Shown here: positions 22,954-33,277 of the stretch, one piece after another | Position numbering within the stretch: position 1 is the stretch's first letter | Layout: every line of letters begins with the position of its first letter | Source: Paraphoma chrysanthemicola | Lineage: Eukaryota; Ascomycota; Dothideomycetes; Pleosporales; Phaeosphaeriaceae | Assembly: GCA_020744225.1 (NCBI GenBank) | Contig: JAGMWG010000008.1 | Location: forward strand, 1,302,001 to 1,366,000 | Reading direction: 5' to 3' | DNA length: 64,000 nucleotides | Program-made: the position numbers and the translations under genes | Notes under the pieces: model-generated | Told to the model about the DNA's origin: nothing | Databases searched by the model: none | Seen by the model: the letters and a program-made list of their open reading frames with translations, nothing else

Positions 22954-23765
22954 CTATCGATAGGCCTTGATGGCTTCGCATGCTCGCCAGCTATGCTTGC
23001 CCTCTGGCTGACTCGCTGTGCCAAGTTCGCGGTCAGCCGACTTGAACTTTGCGTACGCATTGCCGAAGTCAGGGCCAACCTTAACGGAGCTGCGAAGGAA
23101 CGTTGAGGTCGATAGGTGGCGGCACGACTCGGTGATATTCCTCAGCGTCAGGATGTACTGGACGATGGCGTCCGCAAGAAGGACGAACTTGTCCTGGAAC
23201 ATGTCGCGGACGACCCTGTCCTCCCAGTTGCTCCTGTTCATGTTAGATTTGATGGTATGAGGGCTGATTTGTCTTACTTGAAGTAGAGCACTCATTGGAA
23301 TGACCACAGGAACGACACAAAGGTGTCTTGGTTCCAGAGTCCCCTTAGAAATGCGACACGTTCGTTGGGGTTCATCTGGGCGAAGTATCGGCCTTCTGGC
23401 TCGAGCCTGTCTGGAGCAGCAAGAGCTTGGGTATTCGTAGCCTGCAGACCGTTCCTGTACCGACGCAGGAAGGTGGCGATCTTCTGGAGCTCAAGCTACT
23501 TGGCCTCACTAAGGCCGGTTGTCAGTGCCTCCGTGGCATTTTTCTGCGCATCTTCGATAATAGCTGATGCACCAGTACGGATATGTTCTTGGTGAATGCG
23601 GAGAGCCTTCTTGTAAGCTCTAGCGCGTCTGCGCCGTGCTGCCCTTGCTCCAGCAGCCTCTCCGGCAGGCTCTCCAGCAGGCGCGAACTCAAGAAGCTTA
23701 ATTTGGCGATTGTGTACCTGAGCGTCGCTCGTACCTACCATAGAGGCCATTCTTATGAGCAACAA
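22954..23765 (-). pseudogene. Broken copy B of the local two-exon gene family
   Basis: Reads colinearly with the intact copy at 26115-27342 but starts only at the equivalent of its residue ~140 (VHNRQIKLLEF against NLNRQITLLGF). It continues AYKKALRIHQEHIRTGASAIIEDAQ and YFAQMNPNERVAFLRGLWNQDTFVSFLWSFQ. Two in-frame stops interrupt it: TAG at 23498-23496 and TGA at 23294-23292. The intron with GTAAGAC donor is kept, and exon 2 (SNWEDRVVRDMFQDKFVLLADAIVQYIL) is open, but the conserved DHGIL...KRP tail is lost. The first third of the gene is missing upstream. Confidence 0.8.
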
Positions 23766-24122
23766 CTATACTGCAGCTAAGTTGGTCACTCACAGTTCAG
23801 TTGAAGTCCTCTTTCTTCGGCATTTGTTCTGAGGTATGTATGGAGATGCGAGGAGCACGAACAGGGTTTCCGATGTGGTATTGAGTTGACGGATGTTAAG
23901 GAGAGACGACGAGGATATGGTGGTGCGCAGATCCAGCCCGTAATGAAAGGTAATAGATTTACTACTTGGGATTCCGTGGGCACCTGCATGCTGAGTGGAG
24001 CCCCGCCGCGCTTGACCAAATGCAGTACTAGTGTTAATCGAGGTTGTACATAAAGAAGCACCAAAGAAAACGCACCCAAGGAAACACACCAAAGACAACG
24101 CGACAAACTCTCTCTGCCCCCA
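23766..24122. other. Spacer between pseudogene copies
   Basis: 357 bp with no family similarity that I could see. Overlapping minus-strand ORFs are chance frames. Confidence 0.45.
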
Positions 24123-25250
24123 TCAAGCTGCTCTAGCACGTCGCGCGCGCCTCAGCGCCCCGAAAACACCACCTCGCCAATCTCCTTCATCACCAGGAGC
24201 CTCCTCCTCGCGCGGACGCTTCTTCGTGCGCGATGTTTCCACCGGACTTCCTGTAACGTAGAGAATACCGTGATCGTCCATATCTTCAGCAGTCGTTCCA
24301 AGCTCTACGTCTGAGGCCTCGAACACAGTATAGGCCGCGCTGGCGTCTTCCTTCAGTTCGATGGTAGCTCGCATCAACGTGGACGACGATAGCAGCCGGG
24401 CGGCTGCGGTGAATCTGCGCGGGACGAGGATGTGCTGGACGACAGCGAATGCGAGAGCGATGAACCTATTGCGGTACATGTCGCGGATGACGTCGGTGTC
24501 CCAATTCCTTCTGCACGTGTTGGTCTTGAATACGACGGAACGACTTGTGTGCTTTACCGGAAGTGCAGAAATGCCCGAGAATTCCTCCATCTATGTTACG
24601 AAGGTGTCGTTGTTCCACAGCTGCCGCCATCGTCTCTTGACTTTGCTGCATATACCAATTTTGCCGGCTTAACATCACCGATTGTCGCAGGGGCCTGCGT
24701 ATTACTGGGCAATAGTCCCCTCTTGAATTAGTGAGGGTAATTGGCCACGCTCCTCAGCTCCTGAACTTGAGTCTCAGTTTCGACTATTGAAGCCCTCTCG
24801 ACGGCCTCGTTCGTTTTCTCGATCATAGCTGTAGCACTAGCAAGAATATGGGCTTAGTGCACTCATAGAGCTTTTTTGTACTCTCGCCTCATGGCTAGGC
24901 GAGCCACCCGCGCATCAGGAACCTCTCCTTGAGGTACGGGGGTGAAGATCTTGACTTGTCTGTTGAGATTGTCGAGGATGATATGATAATCTGACCACAT
25001 CACTGCGCCGATGATGAACTTCTGGACCCACGAGCTCTTGCCGATCCAGTTGCTCTGTGAGTTGTCAACCCACTTCTTGATCTACGCTCTGTAGCGTTTC
25101 TCGTCGCGTTCTGCGCCTTTGCTGTTAGTCAAGTCGTAATAGCCTTTGTTGACTGAGCTGAATCGTGCCATGATGAGCTTTGTTATGTCGTGGCTTAGTC
25201 TTTCCTCGGGGCGCTACGGCACCTTTGCAACTCCAGTGCGACACCGGATC
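24123..25250 (-). pseudogene. Broken copy C of the local two-exon gene family
   Basis: Exon 1 equivalent runs from about 25250 (RPEERLSHDITKLIMARFSSVNKGYYDLTN) through WVQKFIIGAVMWSDYHIILDNLNRQVKIF and ARLAMRREYKKAL to NNDTFV. It aligns with the intact copy. It is cut by stops at 25084-25082 (TAG), 24865-24863 (TGA), 24856-24854 (TAA), 24730-24728 (TAA) and one after NNDTFVT, plus a frame break near 24650. Exon 2 is still open to 24123: RNWDTDVIRDMYRNRFIALAFAVVQHILVPRR ... DHGILYVTG ... SRTKKRP ... GGVFGALRRARR. The donor equivalent reads TTCAAGACC, so the intron boundary is also damaged. Confidence 0.82.
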
Positions 25251-26114
25251 TATTCCATCCGCAACTTCAGCTACGGGTGAACAGATGCGCGTCCAGTAAA
25301 ATTAAAAAGGCGGCCTTCTTGTAAGAGTCTAGAGGTCCTCGGGGTGTTGAAAACGTTATGCTGTGGACGTAAACGCGCGTGAAGGCAGTCGGGAGTGTCC
25401 CACCAGAAATAACAAAGTGCACTATGATCGCCATCTGCGCAAATGTTCGTCTACATCGCGCAACCTAGCCTGATGTAGCGTTTAGCATTCGAGGTATTTG
25501 GCCTTCGAAGAATGTTCATCAGATGAGTGCTGCATGAAGGTAGACACACAGAGCTGTCAGATCAGATTAAGGGGTGTTTACGAAGTCCTAACTACCTCCA
25601 AGATACAATTAGTACCCTATTTATACCTTCTGATACTTATAGGATCTTCATTAACCCGTAAGAAAGCGCTGAGTTTAGTGTACGGAGGAAATCCTCAGTA
25701 GTCTGTTCTCACAAGAACGGAGATGTCGGCAGCTGTGCTCCCCAAATTGCACTGCAACGGGGAAACATTTTCACGCGTAGGTTCAATGCCAGTAATGTCA
25801 TTTATTTCATTGAAGTTCACCGCCTATCATGTAGGAAGCGATAAGCAACCGACAACAACAATGCGATATAAAAAGAGTAAACGAAAAGCCACCAACCGAA
25901 TGTGCACCATCAGTTTGAGCAGGCGAAAGACTGAACATTCTTGGCCCAAGGTAAATTGGTGATAAAGCGATGGATCTCTGGATAGTTTCGCTTTAATAGC
26001 CATGATGGCTGAGTTCTGGAGCATCGAATTACTAAGGAGGCTTCTAGCCTCTAGAGTAAATTGCCTACTACACTAACGGAGCCCTACACCGCCGAACGTA
26101 CTCCAGTTGCCCCT
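25251..26114. other. Spacer in the gene-family block, nothing recognised
   Basis: About 860 bp, locally A/T-richer (25560-26050). Short plus-strand ORFs (25498, 25723) have no domain. Confidence 0.45.
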
Positions 26115-27342
26115 TCAAGACCCGTGCCTCCTACGTCGGAGTGCTTGAAAGATGCCTCCACCGTCCTCATCGGAGTCATACCCAAGCGGTCGCTTCTCTG
26201 TCCTTGACCTCGTGTGCCGATCACCTTGCACCCATAGGATCCCATGGTCTCCGATGCTCTTTTTGTTCTTACTGAGCTCCTGATCTGCCCTCTTGAACTT
26301 GTCGTATGTTGCATTCATATTCGGTTTCATCTCGGCGGTGCGCAAGCTGCAGAGTGTGGAATGTGTGCAGGAAGCGGTGATGTTGCGTGGCATCAAGTTG
26401 TTATCCACAATCGCATTGGCGACAATGACAAACCTCTCCTTGAACATATCGCGTATGGTGGTAGTCTCCCAGTTCTTCCTGCAAGTGGATGTCAGTGTCG
26501 ACCCTCACAAAGCCTATGCAGGTGTCTTACTTGAAGTGCAGAACACCCTGGAAACACCACAAAAAGGACACGAAAGTGTCCTTGTCTAACAATCCTTCCA
26601 GAAAGGCGACACGCTCAGTCTTGGACTTTTGCGCAAAGTACAAATCCGCAGGCGCGACGTCTTCCGACCGAGCAACTGGCTTAATATCGCGTGGTTTCAG
26701 ACCGCCCTCGTACCGCTCTACAAAGTCCATCACCTTCCTCAGCTCCCCAAGACGAGCCATACTCTTTTCGGTCATTGAAGCTGCATCAAGAACGTCGCTC
26801 GCTTTTTTTATGATGTCGTCAGCACCTTGGCGAATATGGTCTTGATGGAGTCGAAGCGCCTTCTTGTACTCTTGGCGGCGTGCTTGACGAGCAACCTTCT
26901 CAGCGACCGACTCTCCAGCTGACGGAAAGCCAAGTAGGGTAATTTGGCGATTAAGATTGTCCAAAAGGACTTGGAGATCTGCCCAGGTGATCGCGCTGAT
27001 GACGTACTTTTGCACCCAAGAGTTCGCACCCACCCAGCTGTTCTGTATGTCTTTGGCCCATTTTTGTGTCTTCTTTGTGGCCAGCTCCTGATCCTTAATA
27101 TTAACCTTGCCGTTAATGAGTTCATAAAATGCGGAGTCCACCTGGCTGTACCTTGCCATGATGAGCTTCGTGAAGTTGCGCCTGGAAGCCTCTTCTCCAA
27201 TACTGTCTGCAGCATTGGAGGGATATGAAACGCTGGCAAGGCTGGAATCACCCTCGCTGAGGTCCTTGAGGCGCACAAGGGGTGGACACGGGAGGGTGAT
27301 AGGCGAAAGGTGGTATCTTGGTTTGGGAGGTAGCTTCGCCAT
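26115..27342 (-). CDS. Intact copy A of an unrecognised two-exon gene family
   Basis: Exon 1 27342-26531 and exon 2 26478-26115, with a 52-nt intron (GTAAGA ... CACTTGCAG), give 391 residues. No family is recognised. It is soluble and has no signal peptide. Residues about 75-190 are helical and charged (FTKLIMARYSQVDSAFYEL, WVGANSWVQKYVISAITWADLQVLLDNLNRQITLLGFP, ARQARRQEYKKALRLHQDHIRQGADDIIKKA). A middle block FAQKSKTERVAFLEGLLDKDTFVSFLWCFQGVLHF leads into KNWETTTIRDMFKERFVIVANAIVDNNLMPRNI. The C-terminus has DHGILWVQG, SRTEKRP and GIFQALRRRRHGS, a basic tail that could be nuclear. Conservation of both exons in the broken copies B and C supports the model. Function unknown. Confidence 0.75.
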
Positions 27343-28014
27343 CGAGAATAGATGTCAGAGTAGCCCCGAGGAAAGAATTTGTGCGGAGGGCAGGAAGAGG
27401 CTGAGGGCTGGGGGTGGGGATCCTTATATGCGCGGTGCTCTCGACTTAAAAGCCATGGTACCCCGCGAAGTCGCGCTCACCTCGTTTGTGCAAACGCTGC
27501 TACTCAGCTTTGCCAGGTAAGAGACTCGACAAAGCGAGATTTTGCTACAGATCCACTATTTTGCATCTCTTACACTCACTAATCGAAGATATCAATACCC
27601 AGGCTCCCGCAGAATCCTTCCCCATTCGACCTATGGCGAGACTTTCTATTTCAAACTTTTGGTAAGGGCTGTACAGCCTCAGAACATTTCCTAAGAAGAA
27701 AGAAAAGAAAAAATATGGTGACGATATCCAGGCAATTGTAATGCAGTAGTTTGGAGATCGCAGTCTACCAAAGCTGAGCTAGGGCGGGCACGAATGGGAC
27801 CGATGCTTGGTGCCGCGACTTCACCTCGCCTGCAACGCTACTCCAGCGAGCAGTCGAAAGCGCACCTTGGCCGAGGATATGCGAGTAATTTGAGCTAATT
27901 CATCGAGAATGATGAAACTCTAATGTCGTTACCAATTTGAGCTGACCGCTGAGAGACTTCGCGGTCCTTTCTAGCTTGTTCTCTCCACTCCTTCACCCGC
28001 AGTGAACATGCTAA
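27343..28014. other. Spacer; left copy of a diverged repeat at about 27515-27590
   Basis: Upstream region of copy A. Bases about 27515-27590 (TGCCAGGTAAGAGACTCGAC onward) match about 28634-28715 (TGCCAGGTGAGAGACCCGAA onward) with many substitutions. No ORF of note. Confidence 0.5.
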
Positions 28015-28451
28015 TCAAGCTGCCTCGAGAATGTCATCGACTTCATCCTCCTCCGTGAAAGGGTATTCGGCACCCCCATCCACCTCTTCGATATCGATGC
28101 CTTTGAGATGAAGTGCCCTCTCAAGCCTCTTTACTTGTACGTCGGCTGTAGGGCCTTCGCCAATGTGTTCAATCAGCGGATTTTCTGCGACGTCGTTGCG
28201 CATGGTGTAGCTTGTCATGATTAGATAGCTAGTAGCCTGGTTTGACGTTCTACTAACATGAACCCTGCGCACTCGACAGACATGTCCAGAATCACGCGAC
28301 ATCCTGCGGTTCCTTCGACTCGCGCCCACAACTCCTTCTGTGTGACGGCAGGATGATCACCTCGGACCATGACCTACTGCAAAGTAAGTAAAATGGCTTA
28401 GTGGCGACGGTCGTGACTCACAAGCCAGAGGAAATCCTCGTTCTTCGCCAT
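28015..28451 (-). CDS. Small three-exon gene, function unknown
   Basis: Exons 28451-28422, 28373-28258 and 28210-28015 with introns of 48 nt (GTGAGT ... CAGTAG) and 47 nt (GTTAGT ... ATGACAAG) give 113 residues: MAKNEDFLWLVMVRGDHPAVTQKELWARVEGTAG... ending in an acidic YPFTEEDEVDDILEAA. The start MAKNEDFLWL and the middle stretch read like a real soluble protein. No domain is recognised. The first acceptor must be TAG, because splicing at the adjacent CAG places a stop immediately. A TATA-like run (TATATATAAG, 28559-28568) lies about 110 bp upstream on this strand's 5' side. Only splice logic supports the model. Confidence 0.5.
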
Positions 28452-28702
28452 GTTGCTGGTTCAGCGGGCTGTCTTGTTCGTGATACGGGTGCCAAAGATG
28501 AGCGTAGGTAGAGGATAGTTGCAATGTTAGGAAAGTGATCAAAAGCTGCGACCAAGCAGATATATATAAGTATTAACAATAGCTGCAGAAGCACCTCACC
28601 ATCCAGCTCACCTTTTTTTTGCTACCGTTCAAATTTGCCAGGTGAGAGACCCGAAGAGTAGAGATTTGATGCAACGCCATTGGACTTTCGAACTTCTTGC
28701 AC
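28452..28702. other. Spacer with right copy of the diverged repeat (28634-28702+)
   Basis: Promoter side of the small gene. From about 28634 it matches 27515-27590. The relic ORF that follows begins within the match. Confidence 0.4.
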
Positions 28703-29014
28703 TCACTTCGTGAAAACTACTAAATTGTCCTGCGACTCCACCGCGACTGCAAACGCCCACGGTAAACGCCTAATTGCCGACCCAGATCGTCTGATAGGTC
28801 TCAACCTAATTTCGGACCTGCCCTCCGGAGAATTTCTCATCTCTATCGATGCGTATAGCGTTGATAAGACCGCGGTAGCCCTAGTCAGACTAAACTGCGC
28901 TATGATCAGTTTAACCATGTTGCGCCCGAGGATTTCCCTGCGGAGCTGATCCGGGACCTTAGTAGAGTAGGTGGTAGACGCCAACCTGGGGTTCCGTTCG
29001 TCAAGATCGCCCAT
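28703..29014 (-). pseudogene. Possible divergent relic (copy D) of the local gene family
   Basis: Minus-strand ORF of 103 codons. LASTTYSTKVPDQLRREILGRNMVKLIIAQFS resembles residues about 43-82 of copy A (LASVSYPSNAADSIGEEASRRNFTKLIMARYS), including the K-L-I-x-A-x-[YF]-S core. After that the similarity stops. The ORF ends at a GTGAGT that could be a donor but no partner exon was found. Similarity is short, so this is tentative. Confidence 0.35.
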
Positions 29015-29615
29015 GTGGACATGGTGTTGTCATGGTAGATGTACAGGTAAATCTCAATACTTTGGTGAGAGTGGGAGCACAGCCATCTTGTGGTGGTCAC
29101 TTTGGATGGAGGAAGAAGGTAGGTATGCGGATAGGAAGGAAGGTAGAACCTGCAATCGGGAGAATATATATGCAGCTCCTAAAGTTGATTTAATAGCATC
29201 AACTCGCGCTCACACGACTTTTCAGTGCAAGTTATGTGTACCACATCGATCTCTCAACCCTCGATGCATACGAACAGTAATGCGACCGTTGAATTGCCTT
29301 CTTGTGGAACATCATGTATCGTTCAGTGCTCGCCGGGTTGCTGAGCAAGAGGCACTAGTTATCGTCGTTGTAGCGTGAAGCTTATGTTTGGGTGCCCGAC
29401 GGTAAATGACTAAGAGCCCTCTTGTGAGTGACCTCTCAGTGTGGCCCTGGAGACCATTCCCAAGCAAGTGTGCCGCTCGTCTGGAAACAAACGCAGTTCG
29501 CGGTGCGGTTCTCTGCGCAGCGGCAGATGATCAGGCGCGGCAAAATCTCGCGGAAGCGGGGAGGATCTGCATCGTGACATGTCTTATGTTGCGTGTGCGG
29601 GCGAGCATGCCGGGC
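29015..29615. other. Spacer before the HET gene 3' end, nothing recognised
   Basis: 600 bp with short ORFs only. Confidence 0.45.
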
Positions 29616-31637
29616 TCAGACCAGTCGAAATCGATGCGTCTCTTCCTTCCCTCGCCTAATAAGGTCTGCAACCTCTCCATTCATGAAACAATGCACGTAA
29701 GCTTCACCAATGACCTGCCATGCCTCTCTTTCCCCTCGCTGTCGAAGCACGAGAGGTATGCTGCACCCATATAGAATGGCAACAGCATCGCCCACTCTCG
29801 CACGGCAAGGCGCGACGCCAACATAGCCCTCATCAGTGACCATGAGTCGTCTTGCTTTCTTTCGAACAGTGTCGTGAAACCGCGAGAGGTATGTATGTGG
29901 TGGGTCTGAGTCGATGTTATTTTTCCGAGTCGCTGGATAGGACGGTGGGCGTTCCAGAGGAGGCGGCGAGGCTGGATATTCAATTGGCACGTTTCGAACC
30001 AATTCTTCCAATGTCTCGTCACCAAACTTCAACTGCTTATTTAGATCGAACCATGTTGAGAAGCTCCAATCCACCGGCTCATCCGCAACACAGGCATGGC
30101 TTAAATAGAGGAAGTCGTTCACATAGTGTTGCGGAGCCTGAAAGCAAAGATATTTCTCCTTTCGATCGAGGGCGAGTGAGCGAGCAACAGCCTCCAGCCA
30201 GTCCATCGGCAGCATTGTGGCTCTTGGCGTCCTCAATTGTGGCGATGTAGACTGCAGGATCGAGTGGCCTGCTTCTGCGCAGACAAAGCTTTGGCACCGG
30301 AGTTCGCGATCGTCGAGCGCACCCAGGCCATGAATAGTGTCGAGGATCACACCGTCGCACCAAAGCTCTTTGAGACTATCCTGGAAAAGCACGTTGGCTT
30401 TTTTCCTAAGGTACGATCCCGGCGCATCGTACTTTGCCTTCCAATTCTGCGAGCGCAATGGTCGAAAGTTGCCAATGTGTTCGTTCGCACTTTGTGAAGC
30501 CATCAATGGAACCGGTGACGCAAAGTCGATTGTTGCGCGCCAGTCCGGAGCCCACCAAGGCACTGCGTCTTCCGGTCCAGGATCACGTGGACCGGAGTAC
30601 CGACTAAAGAGATGCACGTAGCAGATGATATCAAGACTTCCAAACTCATTCCAGAATGAGCGTACGAGTCTGGCGAACTGCATCCCTGTGCTTGTTGTAT
30701 ACTCTGGCGCGCCAACAAGTTTGCGATCTCTGGGCGTGATCAAGCCCAGCACAGAGAAGATACGATCTCTGCTGTCCGTCGCCATGTGGTTTCCAAGGTA
30801 GGCCATGATTGCCACCAGGCTAATACCTTGTGAACCAGCTTTCGTGTGCAGCTGGTGAATTCTCCTGCGATTGAACGCTCCATCGAAGGCCGCGCGCGGG
30901 ACAAGCTCGTGCTCGAAGTCGTTGCTGATCGTACTACACAAGAAGATGCTGTATATGGCACTCTTGAACTTGCCACGACTTATGCTTTGCATACCACAGT
31001 ACAGTTTTGCTTCCTTCGGCAGAACGAACTCTTGCAGTGTCCAAACTCTCGTCCACCAAGGCCTGAAAAGCAGATTGCTAACTGCTGCGCACCGAGAAAC
31101 AAATTCGGGGTCCTCAAGGCTTCGTCGCATGGCGTGATCGTCGCCAGTGAATGCAACTTGCAGGCTCCCGAGTGAGTGAAGGAAGGAAATGGCACCTGTA
31201 CAGTCGTTGCCCGGCTCTTGCTCCTCACCTAGCCAAACTATCGCACGTTTTGCTCGTTTGTAAATCTCGGCCATGACACGCACCTGCTCTTCGCGCTCGC
31301 GACCATCAGTGAGATTGATGCACAGGCTGTCGATCCACCACCAGTCCTTGGCATCGAAGTCGTCATGTTGTGTGACCATGTGAAGGAATGGTACCAAGCT
31401 TGGCAAAACAGGAAGCGACCCAGTGTTCAGATGGATGGTGTTTCTAGATTCTTTCTGCTGTCCCCAGACGTAACTCGCCGTGTAAAAATGTGGCGCACTC
31501 GCTAGGCGGAAGGTCTTCAACTTGCCGACAAAGACGCCCTCCTCCGGCTGTGAAAAGCGCAGGAGGCGAATCGACACGCCATCGATGGAGTCCGTGTAGA
31601 CTGAATCTACTCTCTTGATAGGCCGCTGCGTCTCCAT
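29616..31637 (-). CDS. Heterokaryon-incompatibility (HET) domain protein 1
   Basis: Intronless frame of 673 codons. The HET domain (PF06985-type) spans about residues 50-210: motif 1 YTASYVWGQ (52-60), motif 2 WWWIDSLCINLTDGREREEQVRVMAEIYKRAKRAIVWLGEE (99-139), and motif 3 FRPWWTRVWTLQEFVLP (191-207). The C-terminal part carries WWAPDW and VIGEAYVHCFMNGEVAD, a common end of this protein class. HET proteins trigger cell death on fusion of unlike individuals and are often lineage-variable. No partner NLR or prion-like domain gene is visible next to it. The frame has no stops, so this copy looks functional, unlike its left-hand neighbours. Confidence 0.93.
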   Translation of the reverse strand: METQRPIKRVDSVYTDSIDGVSIRLLRFSQPEEGVFVGKLKTFRLASAPHFYTASYVWGQQKESRNTIHLNTGSLPVLPSLVPFLHMVTQHDDFDAKDWWWIDSLCINLTDGREREEQVRVMAEIYKRAKRAIVWLGEEQEPGNDCTGAISFLHSLGSLQVAFTGDDHAMRRSLEDPEFVSRCAAVSNLLFRPWWTRVWTLQEFVLPKEAKLYCGMQSISRGKFKSAIYSIFLCSTISNDFEHELVPRAAFDGAFNRRRIHQLHTKAGSQGISLVAIMAYLGNHMATDSRDRIFSVLGLITPRDRKLVGAPEYTTSTGMQFARLVRSFWNEFGSLDIICYVHLFSRYSGPRDPGPEDAVPWWAPDWRATIDFASPVPLMASQSANEHIGNFRPLRSQNWKAKYDAPGSYLRKKANVLFQDSLKELWCDGVILDTIHGLGALDDRELRCQSFVCAEAGHSILQSTSPQLRTPRATMLPMDWLEAVARSLALDRKEKYLCFQAPQHYVNDFLYLSHACVADEPVDWSFSTWFDLNKQLKFGDETLEELVRNVPIEYPASPPPLERPPSYPATRKNNIDSDPPHTYLSRFHDTVRKKARRLMVTDEGYVGVAPCRARVGDAVAILYGCSIPLVLRQRGEREAWQVIGEAYVHCFMNGEVADLIRRGKEETHRFRLV

Positions 31638-31816
31638 GAAGTATGAAGCAAAAAGAGGACTGATGTTAGGTTGACTCGGAGCTGGCGGAGCGATGTCCGT
31701 AAATGGCCTTAGCGCGGCACTAGCGCGGTCCTACATCTGAGCCTCCCGAAACTTCAACGACGCATAGCTCAACATCCAACCATCGAAAAAAGAAGTTGTA
31801 AAGTGCAAAAAGATAC

Positions 31817-31920
31817 TGTCAGCGGTGGGATTCGAACCCACGCGGGTTGCCCCATGAGAATGCGCCTGTTAACACAGGTAAGAATGAAAATTCTTGAGTC
31901 ACACGCCATAACCGCTCGGC
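31817..31920 (-). pseudogene. tRNA-Leu (CAA) relic with intron, 5' acceptor strand missing
   Basis: Minus strand shows the D-arm GCCGAGCGGTTATGGCG, an anticodon loop CTCAAG with CAA at 31896-31894, an interrupting intron of about 34 nt, the 3' anticodon strand TCATG (pairs TGTGA with two G-U), a GGGCAACCC variable arm, a GTGGG-TTCGAAT-CCCAC T-arm and the 3' strand CGCTGACA. The 5' strand should read GTCAGCG. Instead the gene is preceded by TTCGAATCCCACC, a copy of its own T-arm. It cannot fold a normal acceptor stem, so it is called a pseudogene. Confidence 0.75.
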
Positions 31921-31933
31921 GGTGGGATTCGAA
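31822..31933. repeat. 15-bp direct repeat flanking the tRNA-Leu relic
   Basis: GCGGTGGGATTCGAA at 31822-31836 (the T-arm, read on plus) and again at 31919-31933. Just outside, AGATACTGTC (31811-31820) and GACTGTATCT (31934-31943) are near-perfect inverted repeats. Confidence 0.9.
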
Positions 31934-33277
31934 GACTGTATCTGATTTGTGTTCGTTCATTGTCTGAGAGGCAGGATGTCTCACCTTAAATTTATGTTGT
32001 GAGAAGGAGGGGGTGGGGCGCCAAAGCCATCCGCCTTGCCAGAACGAATAAGCAGGATGTTGCCAACCCATCATAAACAACGCGATTCGTTCATACCCTC
32101 ATCTAGTACCTTAAGATTCCTTGGTAGAAATAACTCACCCACGAGATGCTTCTCAAAATAATTCTGAAAAGAAATATTCTCTTCTTCTTGCATGCGACTG
32201 CACGTACAAGGCGCGACTTCACATATTATGGCATTTAGATCCCGAGGCGGATGCGCAAGAACATTAATACCTGACCTTCGTGATGACAGAATAACTGCAA
32301 TGCTTGAAGAGATGATGTGTAGTCTTCGTCGTGACCATCGACGATCTCTAGTGCTATGTATTTTTAGCCGCTAAAGTGAGGGGCTTTGCGCGTCGCTCGG
32401 AAACATCATTGCTAGTATATCATTCGTGACACACTGTGAAAATGGGTAATTAGCATTTTGTTCTTAAGTTTCGCTAACCTAGACTTGCTATACGGTAAGA
32501 CATCTAATCTTTCGTTCTACGCTTTCTGGATCTTATCAACGGCAAGTGCTGTTTCGTTCTCGTCAGTCGCTACTTTTCGGCCACCGGCATTACTCATAGC
32601 CAAGCCTCGAATTATTGCTTCAACTCTTCAGCTCACATGATCTTATCAGAGGAGAGAATGCTCCTACTGTCACTCAGGTATACCTCAGCGATAGTTTGAA
32701 GGACTTAACAGCTGCACGTCAAACCCTTCGTATAGTAAAAAGCCTGCATCAATTCCTGATAGCTCTTAACTTCAGCCCCGGAAAAACGCGTCACGACCAT
32801 TGCACACTAACCTGTGGATCGGGTCAGACGTCGAAGTTATACAATCAGCCCCCGCTACTCGCTAGCTGTACGCGCTAAGGGCGCAGCCCATCGACAGGCC
32901 TCAGTTTACTACTCTGACAACTGATTTCGAGCGAAGAGGGCAAAGGAATTCCCTTTATCACAAGTTCGAGTAGTCCAAGCATGTCGCCATGGTTTCGTAA
33001 TGAGCTTATATAGTCAAAACCAACCTACACGCGACGGATCAAATATTGATTGTCTTCGATCCGAGGAGAGTGTAGCGGCGCACTCACCATGCGACTAAAC
33101 CTTGAAAGGCCATAGACGAATAATCTTAGTGATATGTAAACAGCGTAGAACGGACTCGTTACTACCCTCTCGCTTATTAAACCGTGTGGAAATGCATCAG
33201 CGATCTCAACTTTCGAGCGGATGGGTGGTGGCTACGAGACGGATCTCCCTCTGGCCTGGACACAGTTTGACTTCCAC

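Noticed and set aside
23496..23765. 89-codon minus ORF as a separate small gene
   Set aside because: It aligns with the middle of the 391-residue family protein and ends at a stop interrupting that alignment, so it belongs to pseudogene B.
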